Position numbers and translations under genes: made by a program
NCBI RefSeq assembly: GCF_000307855.1
Contig: NZ_AJLR01000048.1
Span: 1 to 64,000, forward strand
DNA length: 64,000 bases
Reading direction: 5' to 3'
Source: Schinkia azotoformans LMG 9581
Lineage (GTDB): Bacteria; Bacillota; Bacilli; Bacillales; Bacillaceae_J
Shown: in pieces, positions 26,077 through 34,825 of the stretch
Layout of the letters: each line of letters opens with the position of its first letter
Numbering within the stretch: position 1 is the first letter of the stretch
Notes under the pieces: model-generated
What the model saw: only the letters and a program-made list of their open reading frames with translations
What the model was told of the DNA's origin: nothing
Database searches by the model: none

Positions 26077-26427
26077 AACTTCCCACAGCCTCCTTTTTTA
26101 CTAAATATTGCCATGCAAAACCAAGATTAACAGAATTTTCCCAAAAATACTGTCGAAAAATGAATAATTTATTAAATAAGGTGGAAATATTTCGCTTTTT
26201 GTATATTTATAGGAGGTATACACTACAACAGGAGTGATAAATCCATTTTATATGCAACAAATAGCTTTTCACCTCACTTGCTGCACAATAAGTCTCTTGC
26301 GCTTAATTTTCGAAATGCGGAACAGCAAAAATGAATTTTTAGTCTAAAATATTTTCCGTATTTGTCCGAATCTGGTAAGACGAGAATTTCATAACATGTA
26401 CTATCTTATAAAAAGGTGGTGATACTG
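26077..26427. other. Divergent gap between kinase gene and YjcZ gene
   Basis: 351 nt, AT-rich, with no open frame I can support. CATAACAT at 26390-26397 is a sporulation-sigma-like (SigE/SigK) -10 a short way before the YjcZ gene. TGTCGAA at 26151-26157 equals a Spo0A half-box but is expected by chance. Nothing else stands out. Confidence 0.4.
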
Positions 26428-26535
26428 ATGGAAGCTTATTGCGGTGGTGGAATGGGTAACAGCTTTGTTTTAATTGTTGTTCTTTTCATTTTATTGATTA
26501 TTGTTGGAACAGCTTTTGTTGGCGGAGGTTATTAG
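26428..26535 (+). CDS. YjcZ family sporulation protein
   Basis: 35-residue protein beginning [18 protein letters not shown], with one hydrophobic helix (residues about 12-31) and a glycine-rich terminus (VGGGY). This pattern matches the YjcZ/SscA family of small spore-assembly proteins, which sit in the spore membrane or coat. AAGGTGGTG lies 7 nt before the ATG. It is too short for routine gene callers. It is followed by the CotD-like gene, pointing to a sporulation unit. Confidence 0.8.
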   Translation: MEAYCGGGMGNSFVLIVVLFILLIIVGTAFVGGGY

Positions 26536-26634
26536 TACTATTTAAAGGCTAATCCAACCTCTATTCCCATAATAGGAAGTACTTTTCTAAACGTGCTTCC
26601 TATTATTAAAGCTCATTACCGGAGGTGTAAAGTC

Positions 26635-26823
26635 ATGTATACACGACCCATTTTTTGTCCACCAAAATACGTAGTTCGAGATCGTTTTGTTCCGTGTGTT
26701 CATCCTATTGTCCATCCAGTAGTTCATGTAAATCGTTTAAATGTAGTAAATGTGCCTCGACACATTTTTAAACCTATTAGAAAAAATGTTATTGTTGAGC
26801 ATAGACGTCCTTTTTATTGCTGA
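26635..26823 (+). CDS. CotD-like spore coat protein
   Basis: 62-residue coat-type protein, rich in His, Pro, Val and Arg, with repeated HP(I/V)VHP(V)VHV stretches (residues about 22-32), Cys near both ends and the terminal RRPFYC. The composition and repeat match inner spore coat protein CotD and relatives. ATG at 26635 is preferred because GGAGGTG lies 7 nt before it. Terminator at 26833-26858. Confidence 0.7.
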   Translation: MYTRPIFCPPKYVVRDRFVPCVHPIVHPVVHVNRLNVVNVPRHIFKPIRKNVIVEHRRPFYC

Positions 26824-26832
26824 ATTTCCTGA

Positions 26833-26858
26833 ATGCCATACTAAATTAAGTATGGCAT
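26833..26858 (+). terminator. Terminator after the CotD-like gene
   Basis: ATGCCATACT (26833-26842) pairs with AGTATGGCAT (26849-26858) around a 6-nt loop; 10-bp perfect stem without a long T run. Confidence 0.65.
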
Positions 26859-26861
26859 CTT

Positions 26862-27318
26862 CGATTATTTCAAGATATATGTTCATATCAATAACAACAC
26901 CAGATTTATCTTTTTGAATAATTGTAAAATTCGGTACATATGGTATTGCGAACTCACTATAATCTTTTCTTGTTAGTATTGTACATTTATCAATAAACTT
27001 ATCGGTTCCTGATGTAGCAACTATTAAAGGTTGTCTCTTCGATAGCCATGAAACTGAAGAATATTTGAAACTTGCCATCCTTCATAACATCGAGGAGCAT
27101 CAAAAGTGATTTCATCGTATTCCCATCTATTGATCTAAATCACGTATAGCCAACAATTTTGGGTAATATTCTTTCATTACTTGAACTTTATTATTTTTTT
27201 GATTATCTACTAAATATACGATAGATAAATCACTATAAGAAATAACAGATTTAATTTTATATATATTTTTTAGCAAGGCATTTTTTTCTAAAAAAATATC
27301 TTTTTCAGAAGTCTCCAT
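26862..27318 (-). pseudogene. Decayed region with protein-kinase-like fragment
   Basis: Minus-strand frames look like remnants. At 27127-27318 a 63-residue piece (ILKNIYKIKSVISYSDLSIVYL-like, then KEYYPKLLAIRDLD) resembles the N-lobe of a serine/threonine kinase and ends abruptly. Immediately below, another frame reads WEYDEITFDAPRCYEGWQ..., then stops, and the next continues as LIVATSGTDKFIDKCTILTR to about 26860. A single +1 shift would join the last two. I cannot name the second family. The open frame at 26737-27078 runs antisense through the CotD-like gene, which argues against its 3' part being coding. Confidence 0.35.
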
Positions 27319-27400
27319 AAAATCCCCCTTTTGATTTAGTTGACGATTTAAATATTATCACTAGTGTATATGAAATTGGAAATACTTTTACAAAATTTTC

Positions 27401-27436
27401 AAATCACACCTTAACGGCTTCGCCATATCCTATATT
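27401..27436 (+). promoter_or_regulatory. Motif shared with the norB promoter
   Basis: AAATCACACCTTAA at 27401-27414 is an exact 14-base match to the minus-strand element in front of norB, in the same orientation relative to its gene. TATATT at 27431-27436 is a -10 candidate 30 nt after the motif start (29 nt in norB). It precedes the transporter gene at 27475. Confidence 0.4.
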
Positions 27437-27474
27437 ACGGTTTTAGGTATTAGCTTAATTTAGGGGGAAAGACA

Positions 27475-28890
27475 ATGGTAGTTGAATTAACTGCCCTTCA
27501 TTGGATATATGTCGCTTTTATTTTGATAATAATTGGCTTCATGGTCATGCGAAGGGATACATCGTTAGTTTGTATCATCGGGATATTCTTACTGGCTTTT
27601 ACGTCAACACAATCTTTAAGTGCCTCCATTAGCAGCATTTTTAATAGCTTTATTTTCGCGATTACGGAACTCCTTGGTACTATCCTAATCATCTCCATTA
27701 TTGTTTCAATGTCTAAAGCGCTAACAAGAACGGGTGTCAATGATGTCATGATCTCACCTTTTACTAAATTAATAAGAACTCCGGCTTTAGCCTATTGGAC
27801 CATTGGTATTCTCATGATGGTTATTTCGTGGTTCTTCTGGCCTTCACCAGCAGTGGCATTATTAGGGGCTGTACTTTTGCCGGTTGCACTTCGTGTCGGT
27901 TTGCCAGCTTTGGGAGCTGCCATGGCCATGAACTTATTTGGGCATGGGATTGCCCTTTCTGGGGATTTCATCATTCAAGGTGCACCGAAACTAACCGCGG
28001 ATGCAGCCGGAATTCCCGTGCTGGATGTTGTCCAAGCGAGTATACCTCTAGTTTTCGTAATGGGTATTGTGACAACGATTGTGGCCTTTATCTTTTTAAA
28101 ACGTGATATGAAAAATGGCATGCTTAAAGTTGAAACAACAGTGGTAGGTGATCATTCTGAAAAGCATTTCTCTAAAAAAGAAATGGATCAATTAAAAAAT
28201 CTTCTTACTCCCGGAGCAAAAAAATTAATAGCCTTCCTTATTCCAATTCTATTTATTTTAGACGTAGTTGCTATGTCGGTATTAAATCTTTCTGGTGGGG
28301 ACGCAACCGCATTAATTGGAGGTACAGCCATTTTCATTCTGCTTCTTATCAGTCTACTCGCGCACAAAAACAACGGATTAGAAGAAACAACTTCATATTT
28401 AATCGAAGGATTCCAATTTGGTTTTAGAGTATTTGGGCCTGTTATTCCTATTGCCGCCTTTTTCTACCTTGGTGATTCAGGTTTTATAAAGATTATTGGA
28501 GAATTTCTCCCTGCTCATTCTTCAGGAATAGTCAATGATTTAGGGGTAGCACTTGCCCATACCGTACCGTTAAATGGACAAATTGCCGCAATCACATTAA
28601 CTACAGTTGGTACCATCACTGGCTTGGATGGTTCCGGTTTCTCGGGGATATCATTGGCGGGATCGCTTGCTAATTTGTTTGCTACAGCGATTGGTGCAGG
28701 TGCGGCAACCTTAACAGCTCTTGGGCAAATTGCAGCAATTTGGGTTGGAGGGGGAACTTTAGTCCCCTGGGCATTAATTCCAGCCGCCGCGATTTGTGGT
28801 GTCGATCCGTTTGAGCTGGCGAGGCGGAATTTGGTACCGGTAGTGATTGGCTTGGTTGTTACTACTATTGTAGCGATGTTTTTGATATAA
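27475..28890 (+). CDS. Putative organic-acid or ion transporter
   Basis: 471-residue integral membrane protein with about 11-12 hydrophobic helices, cytoplasmic loop near residues 215-240, and a conserved WPSPAVALLGAVLLPVALRVGLPALG region plus SGFSGISLAGSLANLFATAIG near the C-terminus, as in large ion-transporter-type carriers. Substrate unknown. AGGGGGAAAG lies just before the ATG at 27475. Single-gene unit with a strong terminator at 28913-28957. Confidence 0.65.
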   Translation: MVVELTALHWIYVAFILIIIGFMVMRRDTSLVCIIGIFLLAFTSTQSLSASISSIFNSFIFAITELLGTILIISIIVSMSKALTRTGVNDVMISPFTKLIRTPALAYWTIGILMMVISWFFWPSPAVALLGAVLLPVALRVGLPALGAAMAMNLFGHGIALSGDFIIQGAPKLTADAAGIPVLDVVQASIPLVFVMGIVTTIVAFIFLKRDMKNGMLKVETTVVGDHSEKHFSKKEMDQLKNLLTPGAKKLIAFLIPILFILDVVAMSVLNLSGGDATALIGGTAIFILLLISLLAHKNNGLEETTSYLIEGFQFGFRVFGPVIPIAAFFYLGDSGFIKIIGEFLPAHSSGIVNDLGVALAHTVPLNGQIAAITLTTVGTITGLDGSGFSGISLAGSLANLFATAIGAGAATLTALGQIAAIWVGGGTLVPWALIPAAAICGVDPFELARRNLVPVVIGLVVTTIVAMFLI

Positions 28891-28912
28891 CTTTATTTGA
28901 ATTTATAAAATC

Positions 28913-28957
28913 AAAAATGCATCAGATGAGTGATTTTAACTCAACTGATGCATTTTT
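28913..28957. terminator. Terminator, first of a twin pair
   Basis: AAAAATGCATCAG (28913-28925) pairs with CTGATGCATTTTT (28945-28957), inner GAGT/ACTC pairing; T run follows. Near-identical outer stem to the hairpin at 29549-29593. Confidence 0.85.
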
Positions 28958-28978
28958 TGTAATATTTTTGCTTTAACA

Positions 28979-29329
28979 TTAATGGTATGACCAAAACCAA
29001 CCTTGATATAAATCTATCCATTTAAAATTTTTATGTCCTTCATCCAAATTGATGCCAGCTAATGGCAGTATTACTTTTTTTCTCCCTACCTTACACTCGA
29101 CAAGAATTCCATAATATTCGTCTACTTTCATCTCTTGATCTAATCGAATACAGTATACTTCAAATTCTGCGATTTCTAAAGGACCAATTTCCTCTGTATA
29201 TAACGCAGAAAAAGGAAATGTTATATGTTGTAATAGATATTCATAAAAACTCATTAAACTTTCCTCTTTTACTTTGAGTAATTCGTACAGATAACCTTCT
29301 GTATATTTTTTACCTCTCTCTAACCCCAT
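28979..29329 (-). CDS. CcbP-like (calcium-binding family) small protein
   Basis: 116-residue soluble protein. The core YEYLLQHITFPFSALYTEEIGP...VKVDEYYGILVECKVGRKKVILPLAGI resembles the CcbP calcium-binding protein family of cyanobacteria and other bacteria, with a KVGRKKV basic strand and acidic residues nearby. Calcium binding is not proven here. ATG at 29329 lies inside the end of the upstream small gene. Flanked by twin terminators. Confidence 0.5.
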   Translation of the reverse strand: MGLERGKKYTEGYLYELLKVKEESLMSFYEYLLQHITFPFSALYTEEIGPLEIAEFEVYCIRLDQEMKVDEYYGILVECKVGRKKVILPLAGINLDEGHKNFKWIDLYQGWFWSYH

Positions 29330-29453
29330 TACTCCGAGTTAATTTTTCAATGACAAACTCATATTCTTCATTCAAAAATTTCTTACTAAACTCAATTGTT
29401 AACTTTAGTAATTCCGCTTTCTTTTCCTCTACTTTTTCTTTTGTTCCAGTCAT
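29310..29453 (-). CDS. Small hypothetical protein overlapping the CcbP-like gene
   Basis: 47-residue ORF (MTGTKEKVEEKKAELLKL, then TIEFSKKFLNEEYEFVIEKL), helical and acidic/basic, ending in the first codons of the next gene (20-nt overlap). AAAGGATG lies upstream of the ATG at 29453. It resembles the start of a DUF6398-type domain (helix, then EEYxxVIEKL), so the two ORFs may be one gene split by a shift, or a coupled pair. Confidence 0.4.
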   Translation of the reverse strand: MTGTKEKVEEKKAELLKLTIEFSKKFLNEEYEFVIEKLTRSNGVRER

Positions 29454-29548
29454 AGTACACATCCTTTAATATATGTCCCTCAATTTTAGTGACCTGCCTT
29501 CACATTAATTTTACATTGTTCGAGTCATCTATAAAAGATTAAACATTG

Positions 29549-29593
29549 AAAAATGCATCAGATTAGAGTTTAGTACTCTGCTGATGCATTTTT
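29549..29593. terminator. Terminator, second of a twin pair
   Basis: AAAAATGCATCAG (29549-29561) pairs with CTGATGCATTTTT (29581-29593), inner AGAGT/ACTCT. The same 13-base outer stem as at 28913-28957, about 640 bp away in direct orientation, bracketing the small two-ORF module. Confidence 0.85.
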
Positions 29594-29644
29594 GGGTATT
29601 AATAATCTCTTTCTTAATAGCTTCGTACATAAGTAATTTTTTAT

Positions 29645-30352
29645 CTACAGAAAGAATTCTTTATAACCAACAAACAATTCTCCACCATAATTATCTAGAG
29701 TAGATTGAATGAATGAAATTAGTTCAGTTTTATCTTTTGTAATCATGTATTTTTTTGTATATTTAACTAGTTTATCACACATATCTATATCATATGATTT
29801 AAGGTTTCTAGCAACCCACTTTCCTACACCAACCCACTTTCCATCTGCCCTTAAAATCAGTTCAGTTAACGTATCTATTAACTTATTTAAAATAAATAAA
29901 CTTTCTTCAAAGTCTTCTGAACTCCTAAAGTCTGACAAAAGATCTGTAATTTGATACCTTGCTTCATTTATTTTGTCCTCATTCCAAAGTTGTGGACCCT
30001 GCTCATAAAGTATTTTTGCCTCTCTTTGGAATTCCCTTCCATCCCCTTGCTTATCTTCTATAAGTAGACCTTCGGCACACATTTTAATGATGGTGGGCAT
30101 CCCTCTATATCTAGCTGTTTGAAATTCAAACTCTAGAGACAAAGCCGTATAAATAAATGCTTCAATTTTCCATCCAAGAAAGTGATAACACTCCAGTCTT
30201 GGTGTTTCTGTTTCATCAATAATAATTAAGTCAATATCAGATTCTGTTGTTAAATTTCCATAAACAGCACTTCCACCTATCCAGACTATATCTGATTCAG
30301 GATAGTGGGAAACGATAAACTGTTGAGCTATTCGCTTGATCGAGTGTCTCAT
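29645..30352 (-). CDS. Nucleotidyltransferase domain protein
   Basis: 235-residue protein of the polymerase-beta-like nucleotidyltransferase fold. The GGSAVYGNLTTESDIDLIII motif (residues about 25-45) carries the GS and D-x-D catalytic residues. The C-terminal half is helical, as in aminoglycoside nucleotidyltransferase or minimal-nucleotidyltransferase-related proteins; substrate unknown. ATG at 30352 is preferred since GGAGGTG lies 6 nt upstream and a GTG at 30361 overlaps that site. Single-gene unit. Confidence 0.7.
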   Translation of the reverse strand: MRHSIKRIAQQFIVSHYPESDIVWIGGSAVYGNLTTESDIDLIIIDETETPRLECYHFLGWKIEAFIYTALSLEFEFQTARYRGMPTIIKMCAEGLLIEDKQGDGREFQREAKILYEQGPQLWNEDKINEARYQITDLLSDFRSSEDFEESLFILNKLIDTLTELILRADGKWVGVGKWVARNLKSYDIDMCDKLVKYTKKYMITKDKTELISFIQSTLDNYGGELFVGYKEFFL

Positions 30353-30406
30353 ATGGAACACCTCCCATATTAGGATATTAACGTAAATGATAAGTGTTCC
30401 AAAAAA

Positions 30407-30431
30407 TCCCCCGAACCGTTAGTCCGAGGGA
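30407..30431 (-). terminator. Terminator-like hairpin upstream of the nucleotidyltransferase
   Basis: TCCCCCG/CGAGGGA with one mismatch (30407-30431); on the minus strand TTTTTT follows, so it ends the ABC transporter transcript (ends at 30489). A perfect 14-base palindrome TGTGTGGCCACACA lies at 30447-30460, between this hairpin and the stop codon. Confidence 0.7.
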
Positions 30432-30488
30432 ACATAATGTATTGAGTGTGTGGCCACACATGGGTTTCATTAAATACATTTGTTATAT

Positions 30489-31313
30489 TTATAAATCAAT
30501 TTTCTTTTCGATTAAATAGCCTGTTCCTAAGAAAAGAGCTACCACTGTTATGATGCTATAGACGCTAGAAATTATATTTATATTAAACATTCCTGTACCT
30601 TGGCCATGAAAGCCGCCACTTCCCAATACAAAATTATATCCCGAATTCAAGATCTCTTTCGTTCCCACTGTAAATGATTCAATATCTAAATAATATGGGA
30701 AAAATACCTCTAATCCGAACTGACCAAAAGAGAGTACTCCGTTTAGGATTAAGAAAATGATAAACCACAAACCACCGATCCGTTTATTCCGAAACGTAAC
30801 CTTTCCAAGTGCCATTGAGAAGTAAATAAGAATCAACATATATACTCCACTATAAACGGTAGCGATTATGCTAAAAAGCGCAATTTTTATCGACACCAAA
30901 TTTATGATCTCAGCGAAAAGTTCAGAAATATTCAATTCAAATGGAGTAAAACTTAACGCCATTACTAAATTGTAGAAGGCAATAGCAATACCTAAAATGA
31001 AAAACCACATTAAAGCTACTATTAATTTCGCACCGACAATTTCAATTCCTTTTAAAGGCAATGTAAAAGTTAAAAAGCCTCTATCTTCATATAGTTCTTT
31101 TCTAAAAGAGCCTACTATATATAAGAATGTTACCAAAGCTGTTCCAAAAAGAATCATTATCGATAGCCCCATAAAAAGGCCGCCACCAAAAGAACCTCTT
31201 GCTATTTGCTCCTGCGAGGCATATAAACCTGTAATCAGTATTAGCACCAGCGTTAAAACGCTCAATATATATTTATAGGTGCCTTTAACCTCATATTTCA
31301 TATATTTCAGCAT
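30489..31313 (-). CDS. ABC-2 type transporter permease
   Basis: 274-residue permease with about six membrane helices, typical of two-gene GntR-controlled exporters (YtrC/D or YxdM-like types). It pairs with the ATPase upstream (16-nt gap). Substrate unknown; such systems often handle antimicrobial peptides or lipids. Weakly conserved sequence, so assignment rests on hydrophobic pattern and context. Confidence 0.75.
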   Translation of the reverse strand: MLKYMKYEVKGTYKYILSVLTLVLILITGLYASQEQIARGSFGGGLFMGLSIMILFGTALVTFLYIVGSFRKELYEDRGFLTFTLPLKGIEIVGAKLIVALMWFFILGIAIAFYNLVMALSFTPFELNISELFAEIINLVSIKIALFSIIATVYSGVYMLILIYFSMALGKVTFRNKRIGGLWFIIFLILNGVLSFGQFGLEVFFPYYLDIESFTVGTKEILNSGYNFVLGSGGFHGQGTGMFNINIISSVYSIITVVALFLGTGYLIEKKIDL

Positions 31314-31328
31314 ATCCGAAAATCCCTC

Positions 31329-32027
31329 CTATTCACCAAAAACTACTTTGTAAATATCATCTATTTGCATTCCTTTTTCTTCCCTTAAGGCCTCTGCGTT
31401 TCCAGTTAAAACAATATTGCCATCCTTTAAAAAGACAACATCATCAAGCATATTTTCCATGTCCCTTACTAAATGGGTTGTGATTATCATCGAACTTTTT
31501 TCATTAAAATTGTTTATAATCGCATTTAAGATTTGATCTCTAGCAACTGGATCTACACCTGCTATCGGTTCATCTAAAATATATAGTTTGGCATTTCTAG
31601 ATAGGACAAGAGATAGGTTCAGCTTTTCGTGCATACCCTTTGAAAGAGTGTCTATTTTCATGATTTTTTCCAATTTCATGAAATCAAGTAATTCTCCGAA
31701 CTTATTTTCATCAAAGTCAGAATAGAAATCTTTATACAAATTACAAGCATCATCGATCTTCATCCATTTGTATAAAAAATTACGATCAGGCAAATAGGAA
31801 ACAACAGCTTTTGTACCTACTCCAACACTACGACCGTCAATAAGAACTTCACCGCTTGTTTGTCTTAATAGTCCTGTTAATATCTTGATTAGCGTAGTTT
31901 TTCCACTACCGTTAGAGCCAAGTATTCCAACTATTTTCCCCTCTTCTATGTTCAAACTTAATTGATCTAAAACGGTTTTATTTAAATACTTCTTCGTGAG
32001 ATTTTTCACTTCCAAAATGTGGTTCAT
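31329..32027 (-). CDS. ABC transporter ATP-binding protein
   Basis: 232-residue ATPase with Walker A (GSNGSGKTTL), signature-like TLSKGMHEKLNLSLVLSRNAKL, Walker B (LYILDEPIAGVDP) and switch His (TTHLV). It powers the downstream permease. ATG at 32027 is chosen over the ATG at 32033 because AAGGAGG needs about 7 nt spacing; the gene overlaps or abuts the end of the GntR gene (stop at 32030). Confidence 0.88.
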   Translation of the reverse strand: MNHILEVKNLTKKYLNKTVLDQLSLNIEEGKIVGILGSNGSGKTTLIKILTGLLRQTSGEVLIDGRSVGVGTKAVVSYLPDRNFLYKWMKIDDACNLYKDFYSDFDENKFGELLDFMKLEKIMKIDTLSKGMHEKLNLSLVLSRNAKLYILDEPIAGVDPVARDQILNAIINNFNEKSSMIITTHLVRDMENMLDDVVFLKDGNIVLTGNAEALREEKGMQIDDIYKVVFGE

Positions 32028-32029
32028 TT

Positions 32030-32392
32030 TCATTCCTCCTTCGCCAACCAGTGTGATACCATTTCTTTAATTTCATCATTCTTGAACCCGAGATTTTTCA
32101 TCTCGCTGAAAAACTGATCAATTAAACCAGTTGCCATACTTTTTTTCACATTTTGTATCGTATCAGTATTTTCTGTTACGAATGTACCCATTCCTCTTTG
32201 TGTGTACACAAATTCTTCACGTTCTAATTCTTGATATGCTCTTTGAATTGTGTTGGGATTTACTTTTAATTCTTTAGAAAGTTCTCTTACCGATGGCAAT
32301 TTATCACCTCTTTTAAGTTCTCCTGAAACAATTTTCGTTTTAATTAAATTCATGATTTGTATATAGATTGGAAGATTGCTTTCGAAATTCAT
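32030..32392 (-). CDS. GntR family regulator, YtrA type
   Basis: 120-residue regulator with an N-terminal winged helix (IYIQIMNLIKTKIVSGELKRGDKLPSVRELSKELKVNPNTIQRAYQELE) and a short C-terminal helical extension typical of the YtrA subgroup that represses ABC exporters. ATG at 32392 is preferred: GGAGGTG lies 5 nt upstream. The promoter contains an inverted repeat overlapping the -10, so it is probably self-repressing. Confidence 0.85.
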   Translation of the reverse strand: MNFESNLPIYIQIMNLIKTKIVSGELKRGDKLPSVRELSKELKVNPNTIQRAYQELEREEFVYTQRGMGTFVTENTDTIQNVKKSMATGLIDQFFSEMKNLGFKNDEIKEMVSHWLAKEE

Positions 32393-32421
32393 CTTCTCAC
32401 CTCCAGCAGCAATATGTATCT

Positions 32422-32463
32422 GTGTACTAGTTGTATAGTACACTAATACCCAAATACTGTCAA
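32422..32463 (-). promoter_or_regulatory. Operator and promoter of the GntR-ABC operon
   Basis: TTGACA (32463 down to 32458), 17-nt spacer, TACTAT (32440 down to 32435) on the minus strand. A perfect 8-bp inverted repeat GTGTACTA-N6-TAGTACAC (32422-32443) covers the -10. The position predicts repression of the whole operon by its own GntR protein. Confidence 0.75.
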
Positions 32464-32476
32464 CTAACAAAAAAGA

Positions 32477-32508
32477 ACGTACTTTTAGATTTACCTCTAA
32501 AAGCACGT
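32477..32508 (-). terminator. Terminator of pobA
   Basis: CTTTTAGA/TCTAAAAG (32482-32489 with 32496-32503) extended by ACGT pairs; on the minus strand a T-rich run (TTCTTTTTTG) follows. It lies between pobA (ends 32526) and the GntR promoter. Confidence 0.8.
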
Positions 32509-32525
32509 CCGGTATTGATAGTCAA

Positions 32526-33734
<1,209 letters not shown>

Positions 33735-33767
33735 TCATTCCTTTTCTCATTATTTGATAAACCTATT

Positions 33768-33781
33768 TGTAAACGTTTACT
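33768..33781. promoter_or_regulatory. Catabolite-responsive element (cre)
   Basis: TGTAAACGTTTACT contains a perfect 12-base palindrome GTAAACGTTTAC (33769-33780) and fits the CcpA cre consensus. It lies between pobA (start 33728) and the IclR gene, downstream of AT-rich pobA -10 candidates, so CcpA would block pobA transcription on preferred sugars. Confidence 0.75.
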
Positions 33782-33873
33782 TCTTTTAATTAGAATAATA
33801 TAATAGAAATATTTAGAATATTATGCTATCTTTCTTATATACGGAACAAATTGAAATTTTCGAGGTGATTTTT

Positions 33874-34674
33874 TTGAATTTGTCGGAACCAAATAATTCG
33901 ATTCTTCAGTCCGTCCAAAGAGGTTTGCAAATTCTTAAATTATTCTCCCCAGCCAAGCCAGTTTGGGGCATTACGGATATTGCAACTACTCTAAAATTAA
34001 GTAAAAGTACAGTTAGCCGCATCACCAGCGATTTAGTGGAGGAAGGCTATTTGGAAAAAACTCGCAACAAATACCGATTAGGCTTTTCGCTTTTAGCCCT
34101 GAGCGGTGTCATTACATCCCACTTAGAAATTCATAAAGAGTCAAGCGATACATTGAAGTCACTTGTCCATAAATTAGGAGAAACTGCTCACATTGCTATT
34201 CTTGAAGATTTAGAGATCACCTATTTACATAAAATTGAATGCCAAAACCCAGTTCGGCTATTCACGAATATCGGTAAAAAGAATCCGCCAACATGTACGG
34301 GTTGCGGAAAAATATTATTAGCCTATCAGCCCGAAACTGCCTTACGAGAACTGATTGACAGAGGTTTACCGATGATGGGACCAAAAAGCATAACAGACCC
34401 TCAAAAATTAATGACGGAATTACAAAACGTTCGGAAAAATGGATATTCCTTATGTATTGATGAAATGCAGGAGGGGATTATCAGCATCGGAGCAGCAATT
34501 CGTGATTACACAAATGAAGTAGTGGCGGCAGTAAGTATTGTCGGGCCCAAGGAACGTGGAATAGGCAGGGACAGATTACACTACATTGCCGAGGTCATCA
34601 AAGCTGCTGAGGAAATATCCGAAAAACTAGGATATATAAAAGCATTAGACGAGAAAAGCGGAAGCGCCCGTTAA
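33874..34674 (+). CDS. IclR family regulator next to pobA
   Basis: 266-residue regulator. N-terminal winged helix (residues about 10-65) with the family signature for promoter recognition, then the IclR effector domain (HIAILEDLEITYLHKIECQNPVRL, GKILLAYQPE, ISIGAAIRDYTNEVVAAVSI). Divergent from pobA, so probably its PobR-type activator. TTG at 33874 has GAGGTG 7 nt upstream and is preferred to an ATG at 33823. The last codons (KSGSAR then TAA) lie in an interspersed repeat, so the native C-terminus was probably different. Confidence 0.85.
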   Translation: MNLSEPNNSILQSVQRGLQILKLFSPAKPVWGITDIATTLKLSKSTVSRITSDLVEEGYLEKTRNKYRLGFSLLALSGVITSHLEIHKESSDTLKSLVHKLGETAHIAILEDLEITYLHKIECQNPVRLFTNIGKKNPPTCTGCGKILLAYQPETALRELIDRGLPMMGPKSITDPQKLMTELQNVRKNGYSLCIDEMQEGIISIGAAIRDYTNEVVAAVSIVGPKERGIGRDRLHYIAEVIKAAEEISEKLGYIKALDEKSGSAR

Positions 34675-34803
34675 GCGACGTATAAACTGGAGCACGGTGA
34701 CTGAGATAAAGGATATCCGGCGACGAGTGAAGCGAGACGATGTTGACTTATCGTAGGGAGGCGTGTGAAGTTTACGAGTCGCTGGGCGCTGAAGCTAGAC
34801 ACG
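34656..34803 (+). repeat. Interspersed Bacillaceae-type repeat element
   Basis: About 148 bp, GC-rich against its surroundings, beginning AAGCGGAAGCGCCCG and ending GGGCGCTGAAGCTAGACA. The two ends form an imperfect inverted repeat (AGCGGAAGCGCCC with GGGCGCTGAAGCT). From memory such elements (GCGGAAGCGCC...GCGCTGAAGCTAGACA) occur scattered in Bacillaceae genomes; function unknown. No other copy is seen in this window. It overlaps the last 19 bases of the IclR gene. Confidence 0.65.
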
Positions 34804-34825
34804 ATAAAAGAATGGGGAATTTAAG

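Noticed and set aside
26151-26157. TGTCGAA as a Spo0A box ahead of the kinase gene
   Set aside because: A 7-base match is expected several times in 64 kb; another occurs at 56440 with no such context.
26737-26860. 3' part of the minus-strand frame antisense to the CotD-like gene
   Set aside because: It runs over a good plus-strand gene with an RBS and terminator, and the composition there is explained by that gene.
34656-34803. Repeat as a CRISPR unit or tRNA/ncRNA gene
   Set aside because: Only one copy is present, there are no regular spacers, and no tRNA-type fold was found.
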